NCBI GenBank assembly: GCA_014905825.1
Contig: JACGCN010000012.1
Coordinates: 868,001 to 932,000 of the forward strand
From: Lyophyllum atratum
Taxonomy: Eukaryota > Basidiomycota > Agaricomycetes > Agaricales > Lyophyllaceae
Length of the DNA stretch: 64,000 nt
Direction of reading: 5' to 3'
In this document: piece after piece, positions 32,414 to 44,323 of the stretch
Layout of the letters: every line of letters begins with the position of its first letter
Position numbering within the stretch: the stretch's first letter is position 1
Position numbers and translations under genes: made by a program
Notes under the pieces: generated by a model
Databases searched by the model: none
What the model was told of the DNA's origin: nothing
The model's input: only the letters and a program-made list of their open reading frames with translations

Positions 32414-33848
32414 ATGGTCGCCCCACTGTTTATAATCATTTTAGCCCTCGCTGCCCTGCCCTCTGTCGGTCCTGTGGGTGCCATCGTTGCCCCACAGCCC
32501 GTCGCTGCTCCCTTCATCCCCAATCCCGCTCAGATCCCCCTCGACGCCGTTGCAAATGCAGCTGCGGCCGAGCTTCTAGTGAAGGGGACTCGCCGCTGTG
32601 CGGCGGTCTCCTTCCTCAACGAAGGCGCTGTTCTCTCTCGCAAGTGCAGTCCGCTCACGGCGACTGGCACTTCGAAGAGATTAACCTCTACTGTCACCTC
32701 TACCTCTCTCATCCCAGTCCCTCACTCCTCGGTCAGCCTCCACCCTCCTCCCCGCCATTCCTCGATCACATCATCCGCCCCAATTGCAACAGTGTCTGTT
32801 CTTCTCTCATCCTCAGCCATTCCCATCGCCTCCCTTCAACCAGTGACTGTCCTTGACATCGCCCAGCCTCAAACTACGGCAACCGAGTCCGATGCGTGTC
32901 GCGAACCATTCTATACCAATGGTTCCTTCAACGGTACGGATAACCTCATGCCTCCCGGCCCAATCTGCGGCATAAGCAACCGACCCGTACAGCCCACCGC
33001 CATGGCCGCCATCATCCCGCCAAAGACTACCGTCACTGTGGTCTTCGACGGTCCAACTACCGACCTCACCATCTTTGCCATCGACAATCTAGCTGCAACA
33101 GCCAATGCCACGCTTCCTATGCCTGTCGTCAACAGGCCTACGGCGACCTCTACCCTAGTCGTGGACAACAACTTCAAGTTCCGCGACGTGGTAAGCTTGG
33201 CCACGGGACTCTTCGCCGCCGTTCTTCACTCCTGGTGGACCGTGGCGGGTGTGATGGTACGTCTCTCACTTCATTTTCTACATCTTACCCAACCTCATGA
33301 TATTCAACAGCTCGCCTTTATCACCTTCGGCACGCGCTTCCCAGTCTGGGCCGTCGTGGGCGACGTCGAAACCAAGACCATCACCGTAAGTTGCTTCCTT
33401 TACTTGACACATCCTGCCTCTCACTGACATCGTGCCACGTCAGAATGACAAGCCTCCCGTTGTTGATATTGGCAACGCCGTGGTCGATAGAGGGCCTATT
33501 GTATGCTTCCATCTTCACTTACTTCTTCGTCCCTCGCTCATTATCTTTGTTCTAGGCTAAGGATGGTGTACCACCCACTGGGGTAGGTATCGTCGACGAC
33601 CCTGTGGCCGTTGAAACAGTCGTCATCGTGCGTTACATTCTCTTATCACCTCTTCAGTCCGCTGATTCCTTCTCCTGTAGGTCGACAAGCCTTCTGCGGG
33701 GGGATCTCTATCGATGCCAAGCCCTTCAGTCTTACGCCGCTCCCCTCCCGCTCGCATAGTCTCCGGCAGGCGCTACAACAAACCCAGACCCCGCTCACTC
33801 CCGAAGGTGACCTCCGCAACACTTGCGGAGGTGTGCTCCGGGAATTGA
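32414..33848 (+). CDS. Secreted Thr/Pro/Ser-rich protein of unknown function, copy A
   Basis: ATG 32414. MVAPLFIIILALAALPSVGP is a signal peptide. The body is rich in Thr, Ser, Pro and Ala (TSKRLTSTVTSTSLIPVPHS) with sequons such as NGSFNGT and NATL. Four short introns are read: GTACGT (33257-33310), then after ETKTIT, after DRGPI and after ETVVI. They link LAFITFGTRFPVWAVVGDVE, NDKPPVVDIGNAVVDRGPI, AKDGVPPTGVGIVDDPVAVE and VDKPSAGGSLSMPSPSVLRR. The end is TSATLAEVCSGN with TGA 33846-33848, inside a short palindrome. No known domain is seen. A strong TATA box and an intact frame in both copies argue that it is expressed. It differs from copy B at only about ten of the first 300 residues. Confidence 0.75.
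33811..33833. repeat. Short perfect palindrome at the gene 3' end, copy A
   Basis: ACCTCCGCAA and TTGCGGAGGT separated by three bases. A diverged second version occurs near 34001-34025. The first is preserved in copy B at about 62120-62150. Confidence 0.7.
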
Positions 33849-33899
33849 GCTCGTCGACGGTTATCAACAATCATCAGGGCATAGACATCTATTCTGTTT

Positions 33900-34460
33900 C
33901 TCCCGGCGCGGGCGCCTTACGCATATACCCACATAGACCCCCGTCCCAACCTCATTCCCCTTCCACCACATCCCACCTCATTCCCATTCCACCGAAGGTG
34001 ACCTCCGCAACGCTTGCGAAGGTGCGCTTCGGATACCCCTACACCAACCTTATTCTCCTTCCACCACATCCTCTTCCACAACTATGGACGTCACCTCAAT
34101 CTGTCCTCCCGGCGCGGGCGCCCTCACGCATATACCCCTATCCCAACCTCATTCGCCTTCCACCACATCCTCTTCCACCCGACTATCGACATCAATTCAA
34201 TCCACATCCTTCCGAGAACCGTTTGCGATCCCCACCCATAGTACCTGTTGACTCGGACGCGAGTTGATGGCGAACCGGGGCTGGATATCGTCTTTGACGG
34301 CCGACCCTTAGTACCACGGTGACTTGGACGCAAGTTCATCGTGAGAACGGGTCGGACTCTCGGTTGGCGGCCCTTAGTACCATGTCATCTCGGACGCGAG
34401 TTCGATGTGTGAACGGGGTCAGGATTCGTCGTTCGGGACTCAAGATCTGGATATGGGTGT
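33900..34460 (+). repeat. Tandem and dispersed subrepeats in repeat tail, copy A
   Basis: Units sharing CTCATTCCCCTTCCACCACATC and CCCGGCGCGGGCGCC recur at 33900-34170. About 70-base units with CGGACGCGAGTTSRATG recur at about 34250, 34320 and 34390, with another near 34862. No coding potential. Confidence 0.65.
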
Positions 34461-34865
34461 GGACGGTCGACCTTCCCGCGCTCCCCGCCCCATGACTGTT
34501 GGATTCTTTGCTTAGACTCGGGACTGCTTGCTGGATCTGTTTGGACTCGGACTCATGGACATAAAGAAGATATAAGCGCCCTTGGCATGGATTCTCGCAC
34601 CGGAACCGAATGGATGGAATACATATTGCTGGACCCGTTTCGTTACATAAATTATCATATAAATTATCTCTAGATGCTTCGGACACGGATTTGGACTTGG
34701 ATACAAACGGATACTGCTGGATCTTGCCTTGGACTTCTTTACCTTATCTGTCTTATAATTCTCCTGCCTTTGTAACGAACATGTAGATATAGCATCGGGA
34801 TTATCTGGATCGAACACAATCTATCCCTTTTTTTGTTCTCTTGTCGCACGACTACACGACTAGTT

Positions 34866-35477
34866 GGACGCGAGTTCGACGTGCGAACATTTATTCGGGG
34901 CTCAAGATTTGGATAGGGATGTGGACCGTCGACCCTTTCATTAATCGTGCCTCGTGCTTCAGATCTTTGGATTCTCTCCTTATGACTCGCGACTGCTTGC
35001 TGGAACTGCTTGGACTCATCAACGAAAGGAAAATCAACTTACAATAATCTATCTCCTTGAATTATTCGCCAAAAACAATAGGTTCAGACCGCGTAAGTAC
35101 CCACTAGTAATGATTCGTCACTACGCACACGGTCAGCGCTATCTTTGCGCATACAACGAAGCACCCAAGGCACTTGTTGCAGGCTGATGAGTTGGTAGCC
35201 CAACCTTCGCAGGCGCACTTGAGTATATAAAAGCAAAGGACTTGAATTGTACCGTAATCACAAAGGTAAATTGATAACTAGAGGATAATATATAGTATGT
35301 ACAGCAGCTGGAGTAGCGTATGTTCCTAAAACTCACCAGTCCTGCGGCTCGGACACTATATACAAAGAGTGTACACGTTCGAAAAATCGTCATGACTGAA
35401 CGCCGGTCTGTCTTAATGTTTGACGCTACAGAAAATACCGTAAATATCTTAAAAAAGCATGTGTGCAAGAAATCAGC
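34866..35477. other. Intergenic with a diverged partial copy of the repeat tail
   Basis: 34862-35040 repeats, in degraded form, the segment at 34391-34560 (TTGGACGCGAGTTCGACGTG; GACTGCTTGCTGGAAYTG). From there to the hydrolase stop I see nothing. Confidence 0.5.
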
Positions 35478-36568
35478 TTACGGATAAGGTTTTGTGGCCT
35501 TGATACGTGCAATGAAGGAAAGGAGGTAACGAGAAACAGTAGGCTCGTCGTCATAGAACAGGATATGACCGGCGCCCTTGATCAGATGGCTCTCTACATT
35601 CTTGAACTTGGGAGCCACGTTGCTGATGAGTGCGGTGCCGTTGATGTGCCTATCGGCGGTACCACACAAAATCAACACGGGCCAACCTGCGGCACCCTCT
35701 TCAAGAAGCCGCGTAGGGTCTTGAGAGCGACCAAGTATAAGAGAGGCAACGGCAGATACAAGGTACGCCGTACTTCCGACCCATCCGAGCTTCGTGGCGT
35801 AAGGAACGGAATTGGTTTTCGCAGAAAAGGTTTCAACCAAGTCGATCCTGGTTTGCAAAGCCAAGGCCGCGTCCTCGGTGTCCTGCAGTCCCGGGAGAAA
35901 ACCCAAAACCGTGGGTAGAGCAACAACGGGAAGAATATCGCCGAGGTACGGGAGACCTGCGAGCCAGACGAGGCCAGAAAAGGGAAGGGGATGCGGGAAG
36001 TTCGCTGCAATGTCTGCCGCGATGGTACCTGCATGACTCCTGTGATTACGTGGTCATTAGTCTAGAAATGCATATGTAGAAGTCAAACTTGCCATCCAAC
36101 GAAGAATGGCTTGTGGAGCTTGAAACCGTTGATGACGGCCTTGAGATCATCGGCATATCGATCAGACGTGTAGAAATCAGGCGTCAGCGGTTTCCCGGAG
36201 AGACCATGACCGCGAGTGTCGTATCGAACCTGCGGATATGTATCAGATTGAAAGCTCGGAGCAGTAGAATTTGAGCATGCCATGTAGAGGGTCGCAAGCA
36301 GCACTTTATCTTCGAATAGAGGGTCGAAAGCAGCCATCGTGCACGTCAGACCGTGAGCGAAGATGACATGAGGACCGCGTGGATTTCCGATAGCCTGTGC
36401 ATGGACTTTCGTACCATCGCTTGAGGTGAAGTCCTTGGTGAAACTGCTGTGATGGAAGGTTACAGTCGCACTGACATCGTTGATGCTAATGGCATCAGCA
36501 CTAAGGTCGTCAGCGCGAGTGAGAACAAGACCAAGCAGCATTTGCGCGGCGAGTAGGAAGAAGTGCAT
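35478..36568 (-). CDS. Secreted alpha/beta hydrolase
   Basis: ATG 36568 gives a signal peptide MHFFLLAAQMLLGLVLTRAD (an upstream in-frame ATG at 36601 would spoil it). Core motifs are VIFAHGLTCTMAAFDPLFED (oxyanion HG), VRYDTRGHGLSGKPLTPDFY, and the nucleophile elbow GWSHAGT, split by an intron at 36040-36092 that starts GC rather than GT. Late motifs are PVLILCGTADRHINGTAL (acid) and LIKGAGHILFYDDEP (His). Exons 36568-36093 and 36039-35478 sum to 346 codons. The stretch ACSNSTAPSFQSDTYPQ (36230-36280) interrupts the conserved LYMVRYDTRGHG and is probably a 51-nt in-frame intron. The substrate is unknown. Confidence 0.82.
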
Positions 36569-38057
36569 CGTCGAGACGATTGGGTACTGAAAGCACGTCA
36601 ATACTTGCTCGTCTACGTCGAATTTTTTAAAGGCGGGGCCGGGCAGTCAGGTCAAAGCTAAATGTCATCGTGATCGCGTCAAAGGCACTGATACAAGAAT
36701 GCGTTACAAAGTCTTGCATAAAAAAGTGCAGTCAGCATTGTCCTGTGAAACATGTTTGTTTTTGTCAGATTGGCGTAGTGAGAAGATGATGGTCGTCGAC
36801 ATATACACTTACCTCCGCTAGATGATATCCGCATCAAGTATTGGTTGCCGGATGGAGGCGACACCGATGTGTTCCTGTCAAACGACCCAGACAGGGCCCC
36901 CAGCTAGCCAGAAGTTTTAAGCTCGGCTCTGGGAGAATAACCCAGGGCACGGTCGAAGTACCCCGTATTATGAAATTTGTGAATGGGTTCTATCAAAAGT
37001 CATTGGGAGCTTGAACTTGAATGGGGCGTGGTGAAAGAGTGATTTAGTAAAAATTTTGAAGGACCAAAAATGTCGATTGCTTGGTCGCTTGTATTAGCCC
37101 CGACTGCCGCCTCCGCGGCTCCCTTCGAGATAACATGGAAGACATCGTACTCAGCATTCGACATAGGATTCATATGCAGGTTGCATCCTACCAGATAAGC
37201 CGTTGGACATGAGAAGTTCGGAATAAGGTCATAACGAGAAGAAACGACGCAATGCAAAATAGCTTACGTTGCAAACGGCATCAAAGTCCCCCGCATAAGT
37301 AGCGAGCGCCGAGCTGCTTCATACGTTTCTTCGGTTGTGGGACCATCAGCCCTTGCATGATCCTGTGTGGCATCGTGCCGTACGTACCTGAAAGAGGATG
37401 GCATTAGTATGGCATTAGCATGATGATCGGGTAACTCGAGCATGCGCAGCTCACTAGACAAAGATTTTTCTGAACGTCAGGAAGACAGCATATCCTGTCG
37501 ACCGCGGTATGTAGATGCGCAGGCTAGGCCGTGTACGAAAACGATGGTGGGGTTGGAATGATCACCGCATGCTTCAGGGTAGAGTCACCGTTCGTGCCAT
37601 CTTTAGACTGGACGACCTTCGTGGTGAGTATGAGAGTAGGGAGGGACATTTTCGATATGTTGCCATACTTCTCCGACTAGACTAAGATGGGTCTTATGTA
37701 TAGGTTGTAGGAAAAGGCTCAAACTGTGGTCGATTGAGAACGCAAAAGAGATGGTTGGACTTCGATCACATAAGCCAACGATTCATAACTTCTCCCTTAT
37801 ACTCAGGCTTGCAACTGAATCAACTCGCGATGAAGATATGAAAAGTCCTTGTTACTATTCGAATCCGAGATTTGTACGCCCTTCTAATTATGTAGTGGAA
37901 GCATGCTATCTAAGTCTAACTATGCCGCCTTTGCATTGTATTGTACACCTATCAATTGATTTCTGAGGGCGGAACGGCACCCCTCTCTGGCTCCACCCAC
38001 CGTTCCAACCCAACTAAGTATGTTCTGAAAGCAGCAAACGAAACCGGTTTGGCTGTT
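36569..38057 (-). pseudogene. Decayed alpha/beta hydrolase paralogue (about 37000-37650) and intergenic flanks
   Basis: Minus-strand frames near 37500-37650 read TTKVVQSKDGT and, in a shifted frame, DHSNPTIVFVHGLACASTYR, like the N-terminal half of the neighbouring hydrolase (TKVHAQAIGNPRGPHVIFAH). At 37300-37390 RYVRHDATQDHARAD resembles a mutated VRYDTRGHGLSG. Stops and frameshifts separate these blocks, and no elbow serine is found. 37000-37257 holds a further open minus frame of unclear origin. The rest of the interval shows nothing. Confidence 0.6.
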
Positions 38058-40356
38058 TTACTGGTACTGGATCTCGAGCTTCTCCCAGTACACCTCTGCG
38101 CGCTCGCGGACGGTGTTGCCCTTGGGCTTGGGTGTCGCGGGCGGAACGTTGGGCTCCCAGAGACCGAACCAACTGCCTGCTGTGCCAAGGCCGACGCGGC
38201 CGTTCTTGACCTCGGTCTCCGCGATGACGCCGTTGTCACTCGCGCTGCGGTCGTTGAAGGTCCAGTAGGGCTCTTCAGTGTTGTTTTGGGCCTGCACGAA
38301 AACCCAAGATCAGCCTAGGGGGAGAGAAGGGCAAAGGGGAGAACGTACGGTGCTGATGAGGTAGCTGACGTTGAAAAGGTCGCGGTTGAAGTGCTCGACG
38401 CGCATGTGGGAGAACCAGGGGCTGTCGATGGCGGCGAAGTATGTTGGGATGCCGGGGCGGGTGGCGTTGGGGAGGATGGTGGGAAGGGACTTGAGGAGGT
38501 CGTTGCAGGTGCCGGTGGCGAAGGGGTTCGTGGGGGTGGCAAGGCAGAGCTCGAAGGTGCCGTAGCCGTCGTTTTTGTACTTGCCGGCGTAGGTGGTATA
38601 GTTCGCGGAGGGCAGGATGGCGTTTTTAGGACGCGGGGTTGCACGTGGGGGAGGGGTGGTCTTCTGTGCCATGAGTCTGTTTAGGAGGGTAACACGTTAG
38701 AGGCAATGTGAGGAGGTTGGTTAAGAGAGGAGTAGGCACCTGGTACTCCAGTCAATGGGTTCGAGGCCGAGGGCACGGTCCATGATGTAGTATTTGACGA
38801 GTTGCGAGATGAGTTTGCCGTATTCGTGATCGTTCGTGAGGACTGCGACACCGACACCGTCGTTGGGTAGGCGGCTGATTTGGGAGTTGAAGCCTAGTCG
38901 GGATGGTATCATCAAAATCAGTGCATCCGAGATCTGCTTGGGTACGTACCCCGAACGAAACCAGGATGCTCGATGATCACTGCAGTTGGATTGTGAGCGA
39001 TGAGGATTAGACCATAGAAGAGGGGACTAACGGTGATTCCTGTAGGAAATTTGGACTTGCGCAGCACCGTAAGCAATCAGGGAGACTTCGGGGAATTCAC
39101 TGAAAAAGCGGCACATAAGTTGCATGTTCCGCAATGCTCCTTAGAAACTCACGGTCGGAGAGATTGAGGAATAACGGCCGTGGCTGCCTTCGTGAGGACA
39201 CTATTAGGAATGACAGTTTCGTTCGTGACCGGGTTTCTGCCCTCTGACAAGAGAGTGCGGAGCCAAGTAGCCTGTGGATAGGTTTAGCGACAGAGAGACT
39301 TAGTCATATCCCTTGCTCACAATATCAATCGCGTTAGAAATAACACCACCAGCGCCGGCCAAAACTGAGCAAGATGGTCAGCAAGGAATCATGTTGTTCA
39401 GTGGATTGAGCTCACCGTTGCCATCCTCCCCGCCACTCGTTCCAGACCACCACTTGGCTGCAGCAGGCGTCCCAGCGAAAACATCTGTATACAAATCCCA
39501 ATCTTTCCTGGTCATACCATCCGCACGGTGCCCGCTTGCTTCAGCGATTTCGTAAGAGTAGGTCGTCGAGTTCATGCTGAGGCGATCAAAGATGTTTTCC
39601 TTGACATATCGTGCAAGAGGTGTCCCGTTGAGCAGCTGGGGGGGCAGCTGCGACATGAGTGTGTACATGTTGTTGTTGTACTGCCAGATGTCGCGGAACT
39701 CGGTGGATTGGCGCCAGTACTGCATTTTATTGATCTGAGGAGTTTCGTTAGACGGGGTCAGGAGCTAGGATGACTGGAAGGGCACTTACGACGTCGGGAA
39801 CGGTGTCGTTGTACCTGTAGGCGAACTCGTGACGTGGGTAGCCGGTGCGGTGGGAGAGCAGATCGATGATACACGCCTCCTTGGCTGCGACGGGGTCGGT
39901 CACGTTGAACTCTGGGATGAGATCAGAGATTTTGGAGTCCCAGTTGAATCGCGGAGTGATCGTCTCGTTATTGATGAGAAGGCCAGTCGCTATCACGGTA
40001 AAAAGCTACAACGGTTTCAGTTTCAATGTTCGCGGCGAGAGCGATGAGAAACACACCTTTGAATTGGAGGCCATGTTGAACAAGGTGTTTTCCGTCACCT
40101 TTGCCCCTGCCGCGTTGGCGCGACCATACCCTTTGGTTTCGATGTTGACCCAATCGCCCTGCTCATTCTTCTTCACAAATGCGATTGAAAGACCTCCGGG
40201 TGACTTCCAATCCATCAATATCTGGTTGACGAACTTCTCCGTCTCATCGTCGAGGATCTTTTCTGAGGACATTTGAGCGAATGCCTGTGGCAGTCCGAGA
40301 ATGGAACTGTAGAGGACGTAGAAGGGAACAAGCTTGATGAGAGACTGAAGAAGCAT
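38058..40356 (-). CDS. Beta-lactamase/transpeptidase-fold serine hydrolase, secreted
   Basis: ATG 40356. The N-terminus MLLQSLIKLVPFYVLYSSIL then GLPQAFA is signal-like. SxxK is S97-N-S-K100 in FNMASNSK, just before an intron. After it come LLINNETITPRFNWDSKISD, LIPEFNVTDP and IIDLLSHRTGYPRHEFAYRY. YNNNMYTLMSQL supplies the class C Tyr-x-Asn motif. Later blocks are ERLSM-type NIFDRLSMNSTTYSYEIAEA, GAGGVISNAIDI, ATWLRTLLSEGRNPVTNETV, IIEHPGFVRG and VGVAVLTNDHEYGKLI. The C-terminal domain is lipocalin-like (YTTYAGKYKNDGYGTFELCL) and ends VYWEKLEIQYQ at 38058-38060. About nine short introns. Fungal members are esterases or peptidases; the substrate here is not known. Confidence 0.85.
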
Positions 40357-41568
40357 CTTGAAGGAGAAGGAGTGTCAGGCTGTGGAGAACTGAGGCTTTC
40401 TTCGACCAGGTTTTATACGGGAGCTCATCAAGTGGGATTCGGTTGTGTGCGTGGCGTCCATATCCAGTTGGATGGGCGGTGCCGATGCTTGCGACGGTGG
40501 GATCGTCGTGGTGCCTGGATATTGGCGAGATGCAGCGGAGTGATGTTTGCGGATGATCTTAGGAAGTCAACATCGACTAAGCGAGGCAGTGATGAAACTG
40601 CGGGGCGCCGACGGAAACTGTCGAGGACAAGTTCGGTGACCATACAACCAATGTCCGAAGATTCGCATGACACAATATTCCATGTCATCAACCTCTCAGA
40701 TGCTCCAGGTTACCGATGGTTATACAGTGATTGAAAATAAACTTCGCAGTTCGGTTAGGAGTCTTTCGGAGGGGCTGCGAGGCAGTCAGCTCGGCTGTTC
40801 AAGGATAAGGACGGAAGTCAACGCACTTCACTACCTTGGGGTCAATCAACGTGAAGAGTCATTCTAATATGCAGATGGTAGTAAATTTCAAGGATCTCCA
40901 TATGTTGTCCTCCTTACGAACGGCGATAGTGGCTGTCACGATACTCGGAGAGTTGGATGGGGCCTGCCGAGTTTGCTATGAGATCAGACTGGGTTGAACC
41001 ATATGTCGGTCGGACGGTGGAGAGCCTCCTCCCGGATCAAATTGTGCATGCTCCTGAGATTATGGACGCAAAATGTTGATGACCGACGCCACCAGCTATA
41101 CCGACACCGATCGACAAGGATCGTTGACCAAGCTAGGGCCGCAAATTCGGCCTTTCGGCGCGCACAAGCTCCAGCCTCCAGCCTCCAGACAAAGATTAGA
41201 GACTAGACAATGATAAGTACCCGAGCGTAATACCGCTCATTGCATCTGGCTGAAAAGACCCTACTACAATTGCGCATGAGAGTTGAATTCATCTGTTCTA
41301 TTTCGTTATTCAAGACTCACTGCTAGCAGTCGTAGTTTTCCATCCATTCATAACGTCGCTACCACAGACTATCACGGAACATCAGCGATCCAATACAGGC
41401 TGCAGAAGCGGTCGTGACGAACGTTGGAGGCAGAATGTCCGCGTATTGCCGGATCCAGCGGAATAAACAAAACCTTGACTCCGAACCGCGCTCTCTTCAC
41501 TTCCATCACCATCGCAGACAGCATTGCCTGCGTTCAGAACTCTCGACAGCTCAACTCCCCCCAGTTTT
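40357..41568. promoter_or_regulatory. Divergent upstream region with a TATA box for the serine hydrolase
   Basis: TATAAAA on the minus strand at 40411-40417, 55 bases before ATG 40356. The other 1.1 kb has only short frames with no family match. Confidence 0.5.
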
Positions 41569-44323
41569 ATGCTCAATAGGCAAACACATCTACCATCGAA
41601 CGAATCTCCTTACCTGAAACCCACCAAGTTTAACCAGAATCAAGCCAACCAGCATGGACTGCCAGACAACCGTATCCTCCTCGGTGTTCCATCCGAAACC
41701 CTCACCGGGATCACCTCTTACCTCGACCCCCCATCCCTGTTCTCTCTTGCGAGAGTGCACGGTCGACTCCATTCACACGTAAAAAACGACAGTACTTGGC
41801 ACAGGGCGTTCGTCTGTCAATTCCTAAACATCGGGCCTGAAAGTGAGATCCATGACGACGCCAAGAGCCTCATGTTGAGACGCTCCGAAAATACCTGGCG
41901 CAATGAATTCATCATGCGTTACAGGCTCAGGAGGTACACCTCGTCAACTTTATTTTCTCTCGGCTCCTAATCCCATCTTTTTAAACTTCACTTAGACGCT
42001 GGGAAAGGTCTCGTAATGCAACCGTTGCACATATACCAGTCCACTCCGAAATTTCTAGCATGCATATGATGCCAGGTGGTGCTCTATTAGCGTCATCTAC
42101 ACGATACGGGATCGTCTCCCGCTCCCTGCCCCTCACCGGCAAAATACTTCCAGGATATCTCGACGCATCCGGCCTTCATCTAGGCCTGGGCGTAGGCAAC
42201 CCTAACGCGGAGTTCAGCCCAGACGTCTCTGCCTGTGCTCTCATATCCGACGGCGGCACTGCAAAGGTCCTTTGGGGGTTTAGGCATGGTGAGGTCGGCG
42301 TAATGACGGCTCCCCGAGCGATCGATGCTGCTAGACGGCCTGCGACTGACATGGTCAGATGCGATGTCAACGAGGAACATGTTGGTGCCGTGCTAGATGC
42401 CATATGGGATGACACATCCGGTGCCATCATCGTCACCGCCGGAGCCGATGGTACAATCAAGATCTGGGATTCGAAGACCGTGCGTTGTCTATCGACTTTT
42501 GGACGTAGAGAGGGATCTCTGGTCCCCGACGCATGCTTGAAAGTCGCTATTTCCGTCACACAAGGGATAATCTCTACTGTCACTAGAAGTGGAGAGGTTG
42601 TCTTATGGATGGGCCTGGAATTGCAGTCCTTGGATGCCTTTTCCACGGCCTCACTCAAGGAAGTTCGAATTCCTTGCCCGGTCGTGCCTATTTCGACGAC
42701 TACCGAGTCGACAATCGAAGCTTCTCACATCGTTTCGTCTCTCTACATCGATCCATACTCCGTCGTCCCAACCATCCTCTTAGCCTACGAGAAAGATCCT
42801 CATTTCTATCGTCTTCGTATTGCCAACTCTGGCATCGTCGAAACGACCACCTTCGGTAACGCTTCCTTCGGACCCATCTCTACCCTTGACCCTACCTTTT
42901 CACCAGAATCGACTTTCATACTCACAGGAGACCACATCGGGTGTGTCAGCGTGTACGACTGGAGCACGCCATCTAGACCTACGGGCTCTATCCACTGCGT
43001 GAGGAAGTTCGAAGCACACGAAGACGGCGCGAGTGTCACTGCCCTCACGTGGAACGGGATTACCTTGGTCACTGGCTCCGCGCGCGGGACTACGCATATA
43101 TGGGACGGGCTGACGTTCGAGCATCTCCGATCATTCCCGTCGCCTACGCCGCGCATGCGCCATCGCGGACCTGGTACTAATACTGGCGCCAGAGAGCGGG
43201 AGCCTGTTAGACAAATTCTGATTGGGCCGGAGAAAGAATTACTTTTGGTCAGCGTGGGAGATAGGGTCTTGGCGTGGAAGGCGGGCCCCGTCCCTAGGAC
43301 AAGTGCTGGTGGTGTTAGAGGAAGATATGCTGCTGGCGCTGTAGGGAAGAAGAAAAAGGACCGAAATGGGACGGCGAAATACCTTCGTAAGTTTTGATTC
43401 CGCTTGCCATGCCTGCTGGATCTAACGTGTTTTGTGCTCGTATAGAACAAGTGGAGCTCCATCAAACAATCTCGGAATCGAAGAGCTTGCTCAAGCAGGA
43501 GTCTGAATTCATACACAAGGCGAATGGAAGAGCAAGGGCGCAACAGGCGCGGCTTGAGAGCATGGGCCTCGATGAAGTCGAGGCTGTCGAGTATCTTCTG
43601 ATGCTCAGTCGAGATGAGGCCTTGCAGCGCGAGATGGAAAATTTCTCGGTAGAAATGGATGAAGGTGTTTTCGGAGGTGACTTCGACTTCGACGAAGGAT
43701 CTATCAACCCAAGCGACCCCGTTGCAAGCTCCAGCAGTACTGCATTCAACCCTTCTGGCAATTCGCCTTTCCACTCCGGTGTGAGCACCCCAAAGGTCGG
43801 CCAGCTCATTCCGCGTATCTCCTCGTCTACCTCGAAGGGGAAAATACGCATCTCTCCGCGCCTTAGACCAGAGCCGATGGAAGCTGGATACGAGTCCTCC
43901 CCTAGTCTGCCGCCCCTGTCACCCCAATCAGCAGACGAGACCCATTTTCCACCCATCAGTCCCAGCCCCGACTCTACTCCTCCTATTTTAAGCCACACAT
44001 GCCTAGGGAGTACCTCTGTCGGCCCCTCACCCGCACCGGCATCGAGGGCTAGTGGGAGTAGGAGCACGGATAGTAGCCACGCTGGAGGCTCCGTCTCTGG
44101 GAGCCCACAGTCAGTCAAGTCGGTCAGATCGGCGTCGGCATGGAGTGTTCCGCTGCAGATCCCTGCTGCTGCGACGCGCAGTCCTTCCGCGTCGATTTCG
44201 GCATCGTCGTCCGTCTCGTCGTTCTCTCTGGGGCTGGAGGGTGATGATGCTATGGATGATGAGCTGAAGTTTGCGCTGGAGTTGAGTCTTGCGGAGGCGA
44301 GGAGCCGGGGAGAGGTTGTGTGA
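41569..44323 (+). CDS. F-box / WD40 / UIM protein, Ufo1-like
   Basis: ATG 41569 (MLNRQTHLPSNESPYLKPTK). The F-box is at about residues 38-80 (LLGVPSETLTGITSYLDPPS, LFSLARVHGRLH). Introns 41934-41995 and 43387-43445 are phased (RLRR/WERSRNAT; KYLQ/QVELHQT). WD40-type repeats follow: GAIIVTAGADGTIKIWDSKT, STFILTGDHIGCVSVYDWST, and NGITLVTGSARGTTHIWDGL. After a basic linker the C-terminus holds acidic/alanine helices: VEAVEYLLMLSRDEALQREM and a final ubiquitin-interacting motif DDELKFALELSLAEARSRGE. F-box, then WD40, then UIM is the order in yeast Ufo1, an SCF subunit that targets Ho endonuclease and others. SCF substrate-receptor function is therefore likely; the substrate is unknown. Confidence 0.85.

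Larger units (their letters stand above)
31985..34865 (+). repeat. Large inverted repeat, copy A (about 2.9 kb)
   Basis: Near-identical in reverse complement to 61105-63965 and beyond. The match starts with GCCGAGYGRAATGAAGAYTGAGGATGAG and runs through the secreted-protein gene and a repeat-rich tail to about TCTCTTGTCGCACRA. Identity by eye is above 90 percent in coding parts. It carries its own promoter and gene. Confidence 0.9.

Noticed and set aside
33646..34686. Open frames in the inverted repeat tail
   Set aside because: They derive from tandem subrepeats and do not carry protein-like composition; only the upstream gene is supported.
42806..43774. 322-residue minus frame
   Set aside because: Overlaps the WD40 and UIM coding sequence of the F-box gene in antisense.
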